64,000 nt of DNA from Marinirhabdus gelatinilytica. Its GTDB lineage: Bacteria; Bacteroidota; Bacteroidia; Flavobacteriales; Flavobacteriaceae. A program made the position numbers and the translations under genes. Under the pieces are notes generated by a model. That model worked only from the letters and a program-made list of their open reading frames with translations, was not told the origin of the DNA and made no database searches. The stretch covers positions 1 through 64,000 of the forward strand of contig NZ_QRAO01000003.1 of NCBI RefSeq assembly GCF_003353425.1, read 5' to 3'. This document shows, in pieces, positions 17,536 to 25,950 of this stretch (the stretch's first letter is position 1; each line of letters opens with the position of its first letter).

Positions 17536-18651
17536 GTGAAAACAATAAATGACTTCGATATTGCAATTATAGGAGGCGGACTTGCTGGATTGGCCACCAC
17601 CATTGCGATGGGCAAAAACCACCGAATCCTTCTTATTGAAAAAGACAGGTACCCACGCCACAGGGTATGCGGCGAGTATGTATCCAATGAAGTATTGCCG
17701 TATTTAAGATCATTGGGGGTATATCCTATCGAGCATGGCGCAAAGGAAATAAACACATTACAAATCTCTACCCATACCGGAAAAAGCATTACGTCAAACC
17801 TTCCTATGGGAGGTTTTGGGATAAGCCGTTATGCCCTAGAACAATTATTGTACGAGCAAGCAATACAACATGCTACTATACAATTTGAAACGTGTCTCGA
17901 GATAGATTTTAAAGAGGATAGATTTAGCATTACCACGAAAGAAGGAAGCCAGCACACAGCGAGATATGTTATTGGCGCCTTCGGTAAACGATCTAACTTA
18001 GACAAACAGCTGGAACGGAAGTTCATCCAAAAAAAATCACCTTGGCTGGCTGTGAAGGGTCATTATCAATATAATTTCGAGGATAACCTTGTGGCACTAC
18101 ACAATTTTAAAGGAGGCTATTGTGGCCTTTCAAAAACAGAGACCGGTGTAGTGAACGCTTGTTATCTCACTACCTATTCTTCATTCAAAAAAGTAAAGAG
18201 TATCCAAGAGTTTCAACAAAAGGTGATGAGCAAGAATCCGTTATTGGATGTATTCTTCAGCAATGCAAAATCCCTTTTTGATGAACCGCTAACCATAAGT
18301 CAAATTTCGTTTGAGAACAAAAAGCCAGTTGAAAACCACATATTTATGGTGGGAGACTCCGCAGGTCTTATTCACCCACTGTGCGGCAACGGCATGGCAA
18401 TGGCAGTACATAGTGCCAAGATACTTTCTGAAGTTTTTGAAAAACACCCGTTAACAGAAAGAAAAAAATTGGAAGTAGCCTATGCAACCCTGTGGAAAGA
18501 CACTTTTTCTGGCAGGTTACGAACAGGGAGGCTAATCCAAAAAATACTATTGCGCCCCTCTTTGGCAAAGACAAGTTTCGGTATTGCAAAATTGTTCCCC
18601 AGTATGGTTCCTTTTGTTGTATCAAAAACCCACGGAGACATTATTGTATGA
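17536..18651 (+). CDS. FAD-dependent oxidoreductase (geranylgeranyl reductase/monooxygenase-like)
   Basis: 371 residues from a GTG at 17536; no better in-frame ATG precedes the FAD motif. The Rossmann dinucleotide-binding motif is IIGGGLAGLATTIAM near residue 10, followed by the RHRVCGEYVSNEVLPYL motif typical of this group. The second FAD motif FMVGDSAGLIHPLCGNGMAMA is near residue 270. It is the first gene of the type III PKS cluster and overlaps the methyltransferase by 4 bp. A plausible job is ring hydroxylation or oxidation of the aromatic product, as done by the oxygenase of phenolic-lipid operons; reduction of a lipid chain is the alternative. Confidence 0.85.
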   Translation: MKTINDFDIAIIGGGLAGLATTIAMGKNHRILLIEKDRYPRHRVCGEYVSNEVLPYLRSLGVYPIEHGAKEINTLQISTHTGKSITSNLPMGGFGISRYALEQLLYEQAIQHATIQFETCLEIDFKEDRFSITTKEGSQHTARYVIGAFGKRSNLDKQLERKFIQKKSPWLAVKGHYQYNFEDNLVALHNFKGGYCGLSKTETGVVNACYLTTYSSFKKVKSIQEFQQKVMSKNPLLDVFFSNAKSLFDEPLTISQISFENKKPVENHIFMVGDSAGLIHPLCGNGMAMAVHSAKILSEVFEKHPLTERKKLEVAYATLWKDTFSGRLRTGRLIQKILLRPSLAKTSFGIAKLFPSMVPFVVSKTHGDIIV

Positions 18652-19388
18652 TTCAATTTTCACCAAAATATCGCTCCAAACAGGTAGAAATACTCGACAG
18701 CTTTGAGCTCAAGGGTCCAGAAATGGAACAAATGCTCATAGACCTTAAAATAGTGAACAAGCTATTGGGAGGACAACAGGTAACCATTAACGGTGTTGAA
18801 AAGTTACTTAAGGGAATTTCAAAAAACGAAAGCATAACAATTGTAGATATAGGCTGCGGCGACGGAGAAATGCTAAGGAATATCGCGAGGTTTGGCGCTA
18901 ACAACAATTACAATTTCAACCTTATAGGAGTTGATGGCAACGAACACATCATCAAGATAGCCCAATCAAGGTCCACAGCATTCCAGAACATTAAATTTGA
19001 AACAAAAAATATTTTTTCTGAAGGCCCCATAGTTCCCCATTACCACATCGCATTATGCACATTATTTCTACATCATTTTAAAAATGAGGATATTACAACA
19101 ATTCTTGAAAAGCTTTCAAGCCAAGCGAAAGTTGGAGTAGTGGTCAACGACTTACACCGAAGCCGCATTGCCTTTTGGTTGTTTAAGCTATTCAGCCGTA
19201 TCTTTATAAAAAGTAAGATTGCCAAGCACGACGGACTGGTTTCCGTAGCTCGTGGATTTAAACGGAAAGAGCTTGAGACCCTAGCAGAAACTATCGCAAT
19301 GGGAACCTCAAAAATCCACTGGAAGTGGGCCTTTAGATGGCAGTGGATCGTTCGAAACAAGAATTACAAAACAGGAATGAGGAAATAG
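18648..19388 (+). CDS. SAM-dependent class I methyltransferase
   Basis: 246 residues from the ATG at 18648, which overlaps the previous TGA (ATGA). SAM motif I is VDIGCGDGEML near residue 64, with the acidic motif II in LIGVDGNEHII and a later CTLFLHHFKNEDI. The N-terminal YRSKQVEILDSFELKGPEM region matches methyltransferases found beside flavobacterial type III PKS genes. Predicted O-, N- or C-methylation of the pathway product. Translationally coupled to the FAD enzyme. Confidence 0.85.
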   Translation: MIQFSPKYRSKQVEILDSFELKGPEMEQMLIDLKIVNKLLGGQQVTINGVEKLLKGISKNESITIVDIGCGDGEMLRNIARFGANNNYNFNLIGVDGNEHIIKIAQSRSTAFQNIKFETKNIFSEGPIVPHYHIALCTLFLHHFKNEDITTILEKLSSQAKVGVVVNDLHRSRIAFWLFKLFSRIFIKSKIAKHDGLVSVARGFKRKELETLAETIAMGTSKIHWKWAFRWQWIVRNKNYKTGMRK

Positions 19389-19439
19389 GGGTGTTAAGCC
19401 AGTATCACAAATTATAACCACTTAAAAAATTTAGAAACA

Positions 19440-20498
19440 ATAGAAAATAACGTTACAATTACCGCAGTTGCCAAGCAGCTACCCAACTACACCCGCAAGA
19501 CCAGCGAGATACTACCCTTTGTTGAAACTTGGATGGAAGGACAGGAAAACCGTTTTAAACGTAAAGTGCTCAAAATTTTCGAGGGGGCAGGTGTAGATCG
19601 TCGCTACAGCATTATGGATGCCCACGAAGTGTTTATGAACACGTCCTTCGAAGAACGTAACGACATCTATGTACGTGAAATAAAAAAACTGGGGAAACAG
19701 TCACTCCAAAAAGCACTGGAGAAAGCCCATTGGAAGCCTACTGATATAGATTTTATCATTACCGTAAGCTGCACTGGGATAATGATCCCCTCGGTAGATG
19801 CTTATCTCATCAACGAGCTGGAAATGCGACAAGACACAGTGCGTTTGCCCGTAACCGAAATGGGCTGTGCTGCAGGAGTGAGCGGCATTATCTATGCCAA
19901 GAACTTCCTGAAAGCTAATCCTGGGAAACGGGCAGCCGTGATCGCTCTAGAGTCGCCCACCGCTACTTTTCAGCTTAACGACTATTCTATGGTGAACATC
20001 GTGAGCGCTGCCATTTTTGGGGACGGAGCAGCCTGTGTTTTATTGTCTTCGGAAAAAGAAACTTCTGGACCAAAGATTATAGATGAAGCGATGTACCATT
20101 TTTACGATGCTACAAATATGATGGGCTTTAAAATGGTAAATACAGGATTGCAGATGATTTTGGACAAGGAAGTTCCACAGAAAATAGCAGATCACTTTCC
20201 GGATATTATCTACCCATTCTTAGAAAAAAACGGAAAGAACATTGAAGATGTTGACCATCTTATTTTCCATCCCGGCGGCAAGAAAATCGTACAAACGGTA
20301 GAGGACTTGTTTGGTGGCCTTGGCAAAAATATCGACGATACAAAGGAAGTGCTGCGCTTATACGGAAATATGAGCAGCGCAACCGTGCTCTATGTTCTGG
20401 AACGTTTTATGGATAAAAAACCGAAAAAAGGAGAATTGGGCCTTATGCTAAGTTTTGGTCCCGGATTCTCCGCACAACGAATTTTAATAGAATTTTAA
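19440..20498 (+). CDS. type III polyketide synthase (chalcone/stilbene synthase-like)
   Basis: 352 residues if started at ATA 19440. The catalytic triad is intact: Cys143 (MGCAAG), His277 (FHPGG) and Asn310 (GNMSSA). The first in-frame ATG, 19533, would remove the conserved AVAKQLPNYTRKTSEILPF start. In-frame coding homology clearly continues upstream to about 19440, yet between the upstream TAA and 19533 there is no ATG, GTG or TTG. ATA (19440) or ATT (19458) are the candidates. It condenses an acyl starter with malonyl units to an alkyl-resorcinol/pyrone-type product. It overlaps the next gene as TAATG. Confidence 0.88.
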   Translation: MENNVTITAVAKQLPNYTRKTSEILPFVETWMEGQENRFKRKVLKIFEGAGVDRRYSIMDAHEVFMNTSFEERNDIYVREIKKLGKQSLQKALEKAHWKPTDIDFIITVSCTGIMIPSVDAYLINELEMRQDTVRLPVTEMGCAAGVSGIIYAKNFLKANPGKRAAVIALESPTATFQLNDYSMVNIVSAAIFGDGAACVLLSSEKETSGPKIIDEAMYHFYDATNMMGFKMVNTGLQMILDKEVPQKIADHFPDIIYPFLEKNGKNIEDVDHLIFHPGGKKIVQTVEDLFGGLGKNIDDTKEVLRLYGNMSSATVLYVLERFMDKKPKKGELGLMLSFGPGFSAQRILIEF

Positions 20499-21268
20499 TG
20501 CAGCAAAAACAAAACAATACCGTTCTCATTTTGGGAGGAAGTAGTGGCTTGGGCCTTGCAACGGCACATAAACTGGCCTCAGCGGGATATGATATTGTTA
20601 TAGTGCATCGCGACAGAAAAAGCAATATCCCCAAATTTAAAACAGAAATAAAGAAGATGGAAGCGGTTGGGGTTTCGGTAAAAGCTTTCAACAAGGATGC
20701 ACTGAAAGAAGAAACCGGTACTGAAATCATAAGTGAACTTAAAGACAAAAGTATATCAGTACTCATTCATAGCATTGCCAAGGGAAGCCTCAAGCCAATG
20801 GACACCAAAGCTGAACAACTATCAAAACCCGATCTGGACATCACCCTACACGCTATGGCAACCAGTTGGTGGCAATGGACAAGGACGCTCTTGCAACACG
20901 GTAAATTTTCAGAAAATGTACGGAATATTGCTTTTACAAGCGAAGGGAACACTAAGGTGTGGCCAGGCTACGGGGCAGTATCGGCAGCCAAGGCAACCCT
21001 GGAGGCACTTATGAGGCAAATGGCAGTAGAATTGGCCCCCAAGGGCATCACGACCAACTGTATACAAGCGGGCACCACACAAACGCCCTCGTTTAAAATG
21101 ATTCCGGGAAGTGAAAAACTGGCAGAAATGGCAACCAAAAGAAACCCGTTTAAACGCTTGACACAGCCTGAAGACGTAGCCAATGCCGTTTGGTTATTGT
21201 GCCAGGAAGAAGGAAAATGGATCAACGGCACGGTCCTAAAGGTCGATGGCGGGGAAAGTCTTAGATAG
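20498..21268 (+). CDS. FabL-like enoyl-ACP reductase (SDR)
   Basis: 256 residues. The NAD(P) motif GGSSGLGLA lies near residue 14. The segment HSIAKGS resembles the enoyl-reductase HSIA signature. The catalytic pair is Tyr158-x6-Lys165 (YGAVSAAK) rather than the Y-x3-K of ketoreductases; Y-x6-K is the enoyl-ACP reductase spacing seen in FabI/FabL. The C-terminus ends VDGGESLR, like FabL. It reduces trans-2-enoyl thioesters. Start and stop overlap its neighbours tightly, so it belongs to the cluster. Confidence 0.8.
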   Translation: MQQKQNNTVLILGGSSGLGLATAHKLASAGYDIVIVHRDRKSNIPKFKTEIKKMEAVGVSVKAFNKDALKEETGTEIISELKDKSISVLIHSIAKGSLKPMDTKAEQLSKPDLDITLHAMATSWWQWTRTLLQHGKFSENVRNIAFTSEGNTKVWPGYGAVSAAKATLEALMRQMAVELAPKGITTNCIQAGTTQTPSFKMIPGSEKLAEMATKRNPFKRLTQPEDVANAVWLLCQEEGKWINGTVLKVDGGESLR

Positions 21269-21277
21269 CAAGGAAAA

Positions 21278-21718
21278 ATGAACCAAGACCAGATACTAAC
21301 AAAACTACCCTATACCAAACCCTTCCTGTTTGTAGATGAGCTTATTTCAATTTCTGAGAATACCGTAGAAGGAAAATATACATTTACCGAAGATTCCTAT
21401 TTTTACCAAGGCCACTTTGAAAACAACCCAGTCACCCCAGGGGTGATTTTGGTTGAATGTATGGCACAGATTGGTGTGGTCTGTCTGGGCATTTATCTAT
21501 TGGGAGAAGCAACGGAAATTGCTGAAACGGAACCAAAGATCGCCCTTAGCAGCCACCAAATGGATTTTTACAAACCGGTATTCCCAAACGAAACCGTGAC
21601 CGTGATTTCCGAAAAAGAATATTTCCGCTTCCACAAGCTGAAATGTAGTGTAAAAATGTTGAACGAAACAGGAGCGCTTGTGGCAAAGGGGAGTATCTGT
21701 GGGATGCTAAAGGTTTAA
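21278..21718 (+). CDS. FabZ/FabA-like 3-hydroxyacyl-ACP dehydratase
   Basis: 146 residues, single hot-dog fold. The catalytic His46 (GHFENNPVTPGV) and Glu60 (LVECMAQ) are at FabZ-like spacing. An AAGGAAAAATG context precedes the start. It dehydrates 3-hydroxyacyl-ACP intermediates and sits between enoyl reductase and ketosynthase genes, which implies a dedicated chain-elongation role rather than housekeeping synthesis. The 110-bp gap after it carries short AAGCTTA/AGCTTA direct repeats and no hairpin terminator. Confidence 0.9.
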   Translation: MNQDQILTKLPYTKPFLFVDELISISENTVEGKYTFTEDSYFYQGHFENNPVTPGVILVECMAQIGVVCLGIYLLGEATEIAETEPKIALSSHQMDFYKPVFPNETVTVISEKEYFRFHKLKCSVKMLNETGALVAKGSICGMLKV

Positions 21719-21829
21719 AGTTTAAGGCATAAAGCTTACGGCTTATAGCTTAAAAATTAAATTTTGTTACTATTAAATAAGTAATTAAACACCACAAATA
21801 ATTTTATCGATTAACCTAACAATTAAATC

Positions 21830-23095
21830 ATCAAAAACCGAGTCGTCATTACAGGATTAGGAATAGCCGCTCCAAATGGGGTAGGGGTTCCCGCGTTTAC
21901 CGAAGCAATCAAAAAAGGACAATCGGGCATCCAGCACTTCACAGAATTGGAGCATTTAAAATTTTCCTGTCAAGTGGGTGGACTGCCTGAAATTTCAGAA
22001 GAAAAAAAGCGCGAATACCTTACGGACCTTCAACTCCGAAACTTTAACAGTAGTGGGATTCTCTACGGTGTAATTGCTGGGATGGACGCTATAAAAGATG
22101 CAAACATTGCAATCTCTGAAAAAGAGCCCAATTGGGATTTGGGCATTATTTTCGGTACTGGGACAAGCGGGGTAGATAAATTTCGTGAGGCGATTTACAA
22201 AGTAGACGACCAAAATGTAAGAAGGCTGGGAAGTACCACGGTAATACAAACCATGGCAAGCGGTATTAGCGCATATTTGGGAGGATTAACTGGTGCGGCC
22301 AACTTGGTCACTACCAACTCTTCGGCCTGTGCAACGGGTACTGAAGCAATTTTGTTGGGCTACGAGCGAATCGCGCAAGGAAAAGCCACACAAATGCTTT
22401 GTGGAAGCACCAGCGACCACGGTCCCTATCTTTGGGGCGGTTTTGATGCCATGAAAGTAATCACTTACAAACACAACCACGAACCACAAAAGGCATCGCG
22501 CCCAATGAGCGCTAGCGCCAGTGGCTTTGTTCCAGGTAGTGGGGCAGGAGCAGTACTCTTAGAATCTTTGGAAAGCGCACAAGAACGGGGTGCAACTATG
22601 TATGCCGAAGTACTTGGAGGGCATATAAATTCTGGCGGACAACGAGACGGCGGCAGTATGACTGCGCCCAATAGTGAGGCCGTACAGCGCTGTATTAAAA
22701 ATGCCCTGATAGATGCAGGAATTGCCGCAGCTGAAATAGATTATATCAATGGGCATTTAACGGCAACGATAAAAGATGCCACAGAAATTGAGAATTGGTG
22801 TAGGGCATTAAACCGAAGCGGTGCAGACTTCCCGTATATCAATTCCTTAAAAGGGATGGTGGGGCATTGCTTGGCAGCAAGCGGTAGTGTGGAAGCTGTT
22901 TCAACCATTCTTCAAATGCAGGAAGGGTTTGTGTTTCCGAATATAAATTGTGAAGACCTACATCCTGAAATTGCAACTATGGTAGCTTCAGAAAAGATTC
23001 CGAGGGAGAAAATCCCGGCAACTATACATACTGCGATAAAAGCGAGTTTTGGCTTTGGGGATGTAAATGCGTGTGTTATCTTTAGAAAAATTTAA
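21830..23095 (+). CDS. beta-ketoacyl-ACP synthase (KAS I/II type)
   Basis: 421 residues from ATC 21830. The active site is complete: Cys167 (SACATG), His309 (NGHLTAT) and His346 (VGHCLAASGS). The conserved first strand NRVVITGLGIAAPNG begins directly after an in-frame TAA (21824-21826) followed by ATC ATC AAA. No ATG, GTG or TTG exists before TTG 21947, which would delete 39 conserved residues. So the start is a rare codon, probably one of the two ATCs, or the gene is a translation-start mutant. It elongates acyl-ACP with malonyl-ACP. The stop overlaps the ACP start (TAATG). Confidence 0.88.
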   Translation: MKNRVVITGLGIAAPNGVGVPAFTEAIKKGQSGIQHFTELEHLKFSCQVGGLPEISEEKKREYLTDLQLRNFNSSGILYGVIAGMDAIKDANIAISEKEPNWDLGIIFGTGTSGVDKFREAIYKVDDQNVRRLGSTTVIQTMASGISAYLGGLTGAANLVTTNSSACATGTEAILLGYERIAQGKATQMLCGSTSDHGPYLWGGFDAMKVITYKHNHEPQKASRPMSASASGFVPGSGAGAVLLESLESAQERGATMYAEVLGGHINSGGQRDGGSMTAPNSEAVQRCIKNALIDAGIAAAEIDYINGHLTATIKDATEIENWCRALNRSGADFPYINSLKGMVGHCLAASGSVEAVSTILQMQEGFVFPNINCEDLHPEIATMVASEKIPREKIPATIHTAIKASFGFGDVNACVIFRKI

Positions 23096-23349
23096 TGCCA
23101 AGAATGACAACCGAAGAAATCTATACCAAACTGGAGCCCATAGTGGCAACCTACCTCCCTGAAGACATACCTATATCCGAAATAGACCCAGATAGTGACC
23201 TAACAGGCGAGCTCAATATAAACTCCGCACATCTTGTTGATATCGTGCTGGACGTGGAAGACGAGTTTAACGTGGAGTTTGCCAATGAGGATATGGAGAC
23301 CTTGCGCACAATGAATGACGCTGTAGCCATCATTCAGAAAAAGATATAA
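23095..23349 (+). CDS. acyl carrier protein
   Basis: 84 residues. It has the helical ACP fold pattern with the phosphopantetheine Ser44 in NINSAHLVDIVLDVEDEF; the usual DSL is replaced by NSA, which is seen in specialised ACPs. It starts in the stop of the ketosynthase gene and its own stop overlaps the next gene's ATG (TAATG), so translation is coupled. It probably carries the growing chain for the ketosynthase, dehydratase and enoyl reductase and may hand it to the type III PKS. Confidence 0.88.
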   Translation: MPRMTTEEIYTKLEPIVATYLPEDIPISEIDPDSDLTGELNINSAHLVDIVLDVEDEFNVEFANEDMETLRTMNDAVAIIQKKI

Positions 23350-24569
23350 TGTTCAATAGCACTTTTCCTGCCATACAACCGCAAACCCTTGCCGTAAAAC
23401 TTACCGCAAAAGGGGAGCGTTCGGTACGCAGTGGGCATCCCTGGATTTTTTCAGAAAGCGTCGAAAAAATCAACAAAGAAGGGAAATCTGGCGATATCGC
23501 TGTGATTTTCAGCCATACAAAAAACAAGGCTATGGGAGTGGGGCTTTACGATGCCCAATCGCCAATAGTGATAAAAATGCTGCATCACGACGGTGGGGCA
23601 AGATTGGACGAAGCTTTCTTCAGAAATAAAATTAATCGGGCGTATGCGTTGCGGGTAGATCTATTGGAAACCGAAACCAATAGCTACCGCCTTCTTTTTG
23701 GTGAGAACGACGGTTTCCCTGGATTGATTGCCGATGTGTATGCCGAAGTGCTGGTGGTAAAACTATATTCGGCTATTTGGTTGCCGTATTTGGAAACCAT
23801 TTTTAAGCTTCTGATAGAAATCTCCAAAACCAAGACCGCAGTGTTACGATTAAGCCGTACGCTTCAGCATAATGAAAATTTTCTATTAACTGAAGGTACC
23901 GTGGTCTATGGCAACTTACCCAGCGAGACCGTTTATTTCAAGGAACACGGCGTTAACTTTTCTGCAAATGTGATAAAGGGACACAAAACAGGTTATTTTC
24001 TGGACCACCGTGACAACAGAAAAAGGGTAGGAGTTTTGAGCATAAATAAAAGTGTCCTTGATGTATTTAGTTATGCAGGAGGATTCTCGGTACACGCTTT
24101 GGCGAAAGGTGCTAAGGAGGTGACAAGTGTGGACATAAGCGAACAGGCTTTAGAGCTGGCCAAAGCCAACAGCACCCTGAACGAACAGAGTGGTAACCAC
24201 ACCACGCTAGTTGGGGACGCCTTTGAGATAATGAAGCAACTCATACACGAACAAAAACGATTTGATGTTGTGGTGATAGATCCGCCAAGCTTTGCCAAAC
24301 GCCAAAAAGAAATTCCTGTGGCCAAGAAAAAATATGCCCAACTAGCACAATTGGGAGAAAAATTGACTGCTCGTGGCGGTTTGCTGGTATTGGCTTCGTG
24401 TAGTTCGAGGATTCCCGCAACCGATTTTTTCAAGATCAACAAAGAAGCCTTGAAAAAACAACCTCGGCATTTTTCGGTACAATTAAAAACGGGACACGAT
24501 ATAGACCATCCCGTTACTTTTCCAGAAGGCGCCTATTTAAAGTGTGGCTATTATAAGTTTCAGGAATAA
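23349..24569 (+). CDS. class I SAM-dependent rRNA methyltransferase (RlmI-like)
   Basis: 406 residues. An N-terminal PUA domain (GERSVRSGHPWIFSESV) is followed by an EEHEE-like region with FLDHRDNRK and a Rossmann methyltransferase with SAM motif VLDVFSYAGGFSVHA and catalytic VIDPPSFAK. These are hallmarks of the 23S rRNA m5C methyltransferase RlmI family. Its overlap with the ACP gene puts it in the same transcript, although the role looks like housekeeping. Confidence 0.93.
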   Translation: MFNSTFPAIQPQTLAVKLTAKGERSVRSGHPWIFSESVEKINKEGKSGDIAVIFSHTKNKAMGVGLYDAQSPIVIKMLHHDGGARLDEAFFRNKINRAYALRVDLLETETNSYRLLFGENDGFPGLIADVYAEVLVVKLYSAIWLPYLETIFKLLIEISKTKTAVLRLSRTLQHNENFLLTEGTVVYGNLPSETVYFKEHGVNFSANVIKGHKTGYFLDHRDNRKRVGVLSINKSVLDVFSYAGGFSVHALAKGAKEVTSVDISEQALELAKANSTLNEQSGNHTTLVGDAFEIMKQLIHEQKRFDVVVIDPPSFAKRQKEIPVAKKKYAQLAQLGEKLTARGGLLVLASCSSRIPATDFFKINKEALKKQPRHFSVQLKTGHDIDHPVTFPEGAYLKCGYYKFQE

Positions 24570-24587
24570 AAGTAGTTTAAAACTTAC

Positions 24588-24605
24588 TTAACATTTGTAG
24601 TTAAA
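24588..24605. promoter_or_regulatory. TTAAC-N7-GTTAA element upstream of a small exported protein
   Basis: The string TTAACATTTGTAGTTAA is near-identical to the dyad at 15928-15946, with one arm shortened to 5 bp. It lies 58-75 bp before the ATG at 24663. A shared binding site is inferred from recurrence only. Confidence 0.4.
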
Positions 24606-24662
24606 CTGTGCTAAACCTCTTTTTTCTAATGAGATAACTTCTTATATTAAAAATAAAAAGTT

Positions 24663-25025
24663 ATGAAAAATATACTCGCAGTACTAGTTTTATTTATTTC
24701 ATTTTCGGCAATGGGTCAAGATACCCATCTTCAAATTAGCAGTGATGAAATGCAAGAAAAGGCCAAAACCATCACCGATAAGTATGTAGATGCACTTGGG
24801 TTGAGGGCTAAACAGGAATTGCTCTTCAGGAAGAAAGTAGAAGAATACTTAATTCGTGAGCAAGAGATTAAAGAAAATAACGAAGGAGAGGATATGCTGA
24901 ACAAGATGGTGGCACTACGCCAAAACGAGGCTGCCGAGATGGGCGATATCCTTACAAGGATCCAGCTTGAAAAATACAAAGAGATTCGCCCCGATATCCA
25001 ACCATTGGCCCGGATTAAACAATAA
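24663..25025 (+). CDS. small exported helical protein
   Basis: 120 residues. A signal peptide ends near SAMGQD. The rest is charged and helical (KAKTITDKYVDALGLRAKQELLFRKKVEEYL), with an Arg/Glu heptad pattern resembling periplasmic Spy/CpxP-like LTxxQ proteins (DILTRIQLEKY), though I do not claim membership. It is a single-gene transcript ended by a strong hairpin. Confidence 0.7.
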   Translation: MKNILAVLVLFISFSAMGQDTHLQISSDEMQEKAKTITDKYVDALGLRAKQELLFRKKVEEYLIREQEIKENNEGEDMLNKMVALRQNEAAEMGDILTRIQLEKYKEIRPDIQPLARIKQ

Positions 25026-25044
25026 AGATAATTGTATAAAAATT

Positions 25045-25077
25045 AAAAGAGCACTAGAAAATTAGTGCTCTTTTTTT
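25045..25077. terminator. bidirectional terminator between convergent genes
   Basis: A 12-bp perfect stem, AAAAGAGCACTA at 25045-25056 with TAGTGCTCTTTT at 25063-25074, and loop GAAAAT. T-runs are available on both strands, serving the plus gene ending at 25025 and the minus gene ending at 25097. Confidence 0.88.
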
Positions 25078-25096
25078 ATGTACTAAATGTAAGGGA

Positions 25097-25543
25097 TTAC
25101 TCCACAAAACCTTCCCCATTGGTCGTTTTTTCAATGGTGGGATCTTCGGTGTGGAATGTTTTTTCGAGACCTGCAGAATCTACCCCAAAAAACTTGAGGA
25201 TATCGGGACCGTTAGCAATCTGCCTGGTCTTATCACCTTTAATGGCAATAGGGTGCGACAGTACCTCGTCATTATTTTGTAAAATCTTGATCCAGTCGTT
25301 TGTTCCAAAATTTGAAGTATCGTCCACCTTGACCAATCGCTTATCTACCAAGTCGCCTACTTTACAGCCCAACGCCTTGGCAAGTTCGGCCCATTGGGTG
25401 TCACTTATCTTTGTTTTTGAAATATCTATAGCGTTCAATTTATCCTTTACTCCTTGGAGGTACGCTAGTGCGTGTTTGCCCACTCTGGAGTTATGGCTAT
25501 AAATTAACGTAAATTCTCTGTCGTCTCGTGCGAGTACTCCCAT
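25097..25543 (-). CDS. ArsC/Spx-like thioredoxin-fold protein
   Basis: 148 residues from the ATG at 25543 (an in-frame TTG at 25561 is possible). It has the ArsC-family layout: an N-terminal IYSHNSRVGKHALAYL strand-helix, then QWAELAKALGCKVGDLVDK, then NDEVLSHPIAIKGDKT, the conserved P and R/K of arsenate reductase-like proteins. The usual N-terminal redox Cys (CxxC or CGTC) is absent; SHNSRVG takes that position, so classical arsenate reductase chemistry is unlikely. It lies beside HPF, suggesting stress-related function. Confidence 0.75.
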   Translation of the reverse strand: MGVLARDDREFTLIYSHNSRVGKHALAYLQGVKDKLNAIDISKTKISDTQWAELAKALGCKVGDLVDKRLVKVDDTSNFGTNDWIKILQNNDEVLSHPIAIKGDKTRQIANGPDILKFFGVDSAGLEKTFHTEDPTIEKTTNGEGFVE

Positions 25544-25581
25544 ATTTGTTTCTGTGTTCAAAACGGTTATTATTTATTTTA

Positions 25582-25884
25582 TTAATGGGTTTGCATTTTT
25601 TCTTTCTTCTTACGGAGTTGCTTGGCAACATCGTTGCAGGCCTCTGCCAGGGAAGCCTCGAAAGAGCCATTGTTGGCCTGTGCAAATAGAGTAGTGCCAG
25701 GAACATTGATTCGTACTTCCGAAATCATTCCAGTTTCTGGACTGGTTGTATTTTCTTTTTTGAAATATACATCGGTATTTACGATGAAGGTATATTTAGA
25801 TTCCAATTTCTCCAATTTTTCGGTTGCCATAGCTTCTAGGCGCTGGCTTGCTGAAACGTCTTTATATTCAAAGTTAATGTTCAT
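25582..25884 (-). CDS. ribosome hibernation factor, HPF/RaiA family
   Basis: 100 residues, short HPF type. It has MNINFEYKDVSASQRLEAMATEK at the start (the S30AE fold), then the VRINVPGTTLFAQANN strand and a basic C-terminus KQLRKKKEKMQTH. It binds the 30S subunit and inactivates or dimerises ribosomes in stationary phase. It is co-oriented 38 bp before the ArsC-like gene. Confidence 0.9.
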   Translation of the reverse strand: MNINFEYKDVSASQRLEAMATEKLEKLESKYTFIVNTDVYFKKENTTSPETGMISEVRINVPGTTLFAQANNGSFEASLAEACNDVAKQLRKKKEKMQTH

Positions 25885-25950
25885 GATCTTTCTGTTTTTA
25901 ATTCAACTTTAAAGATACAATTCCTAAGAGGGGAAGGCAAACTTTTAATA

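Noticed and set aside
19440-19533. Frameshift as the cause of the missing PKS start.
   Set aside because: The conserved N-terminus lies in the same frame as the rest of the gene; only the start codon is missing, so no frame change is needed.
25065-25502. A 145-codon frame antisense to the ArsC-like gene.
   Set aside because: It begins inside the terminator hairpin and overlaps a recognisable gene on the other strand; no motif.
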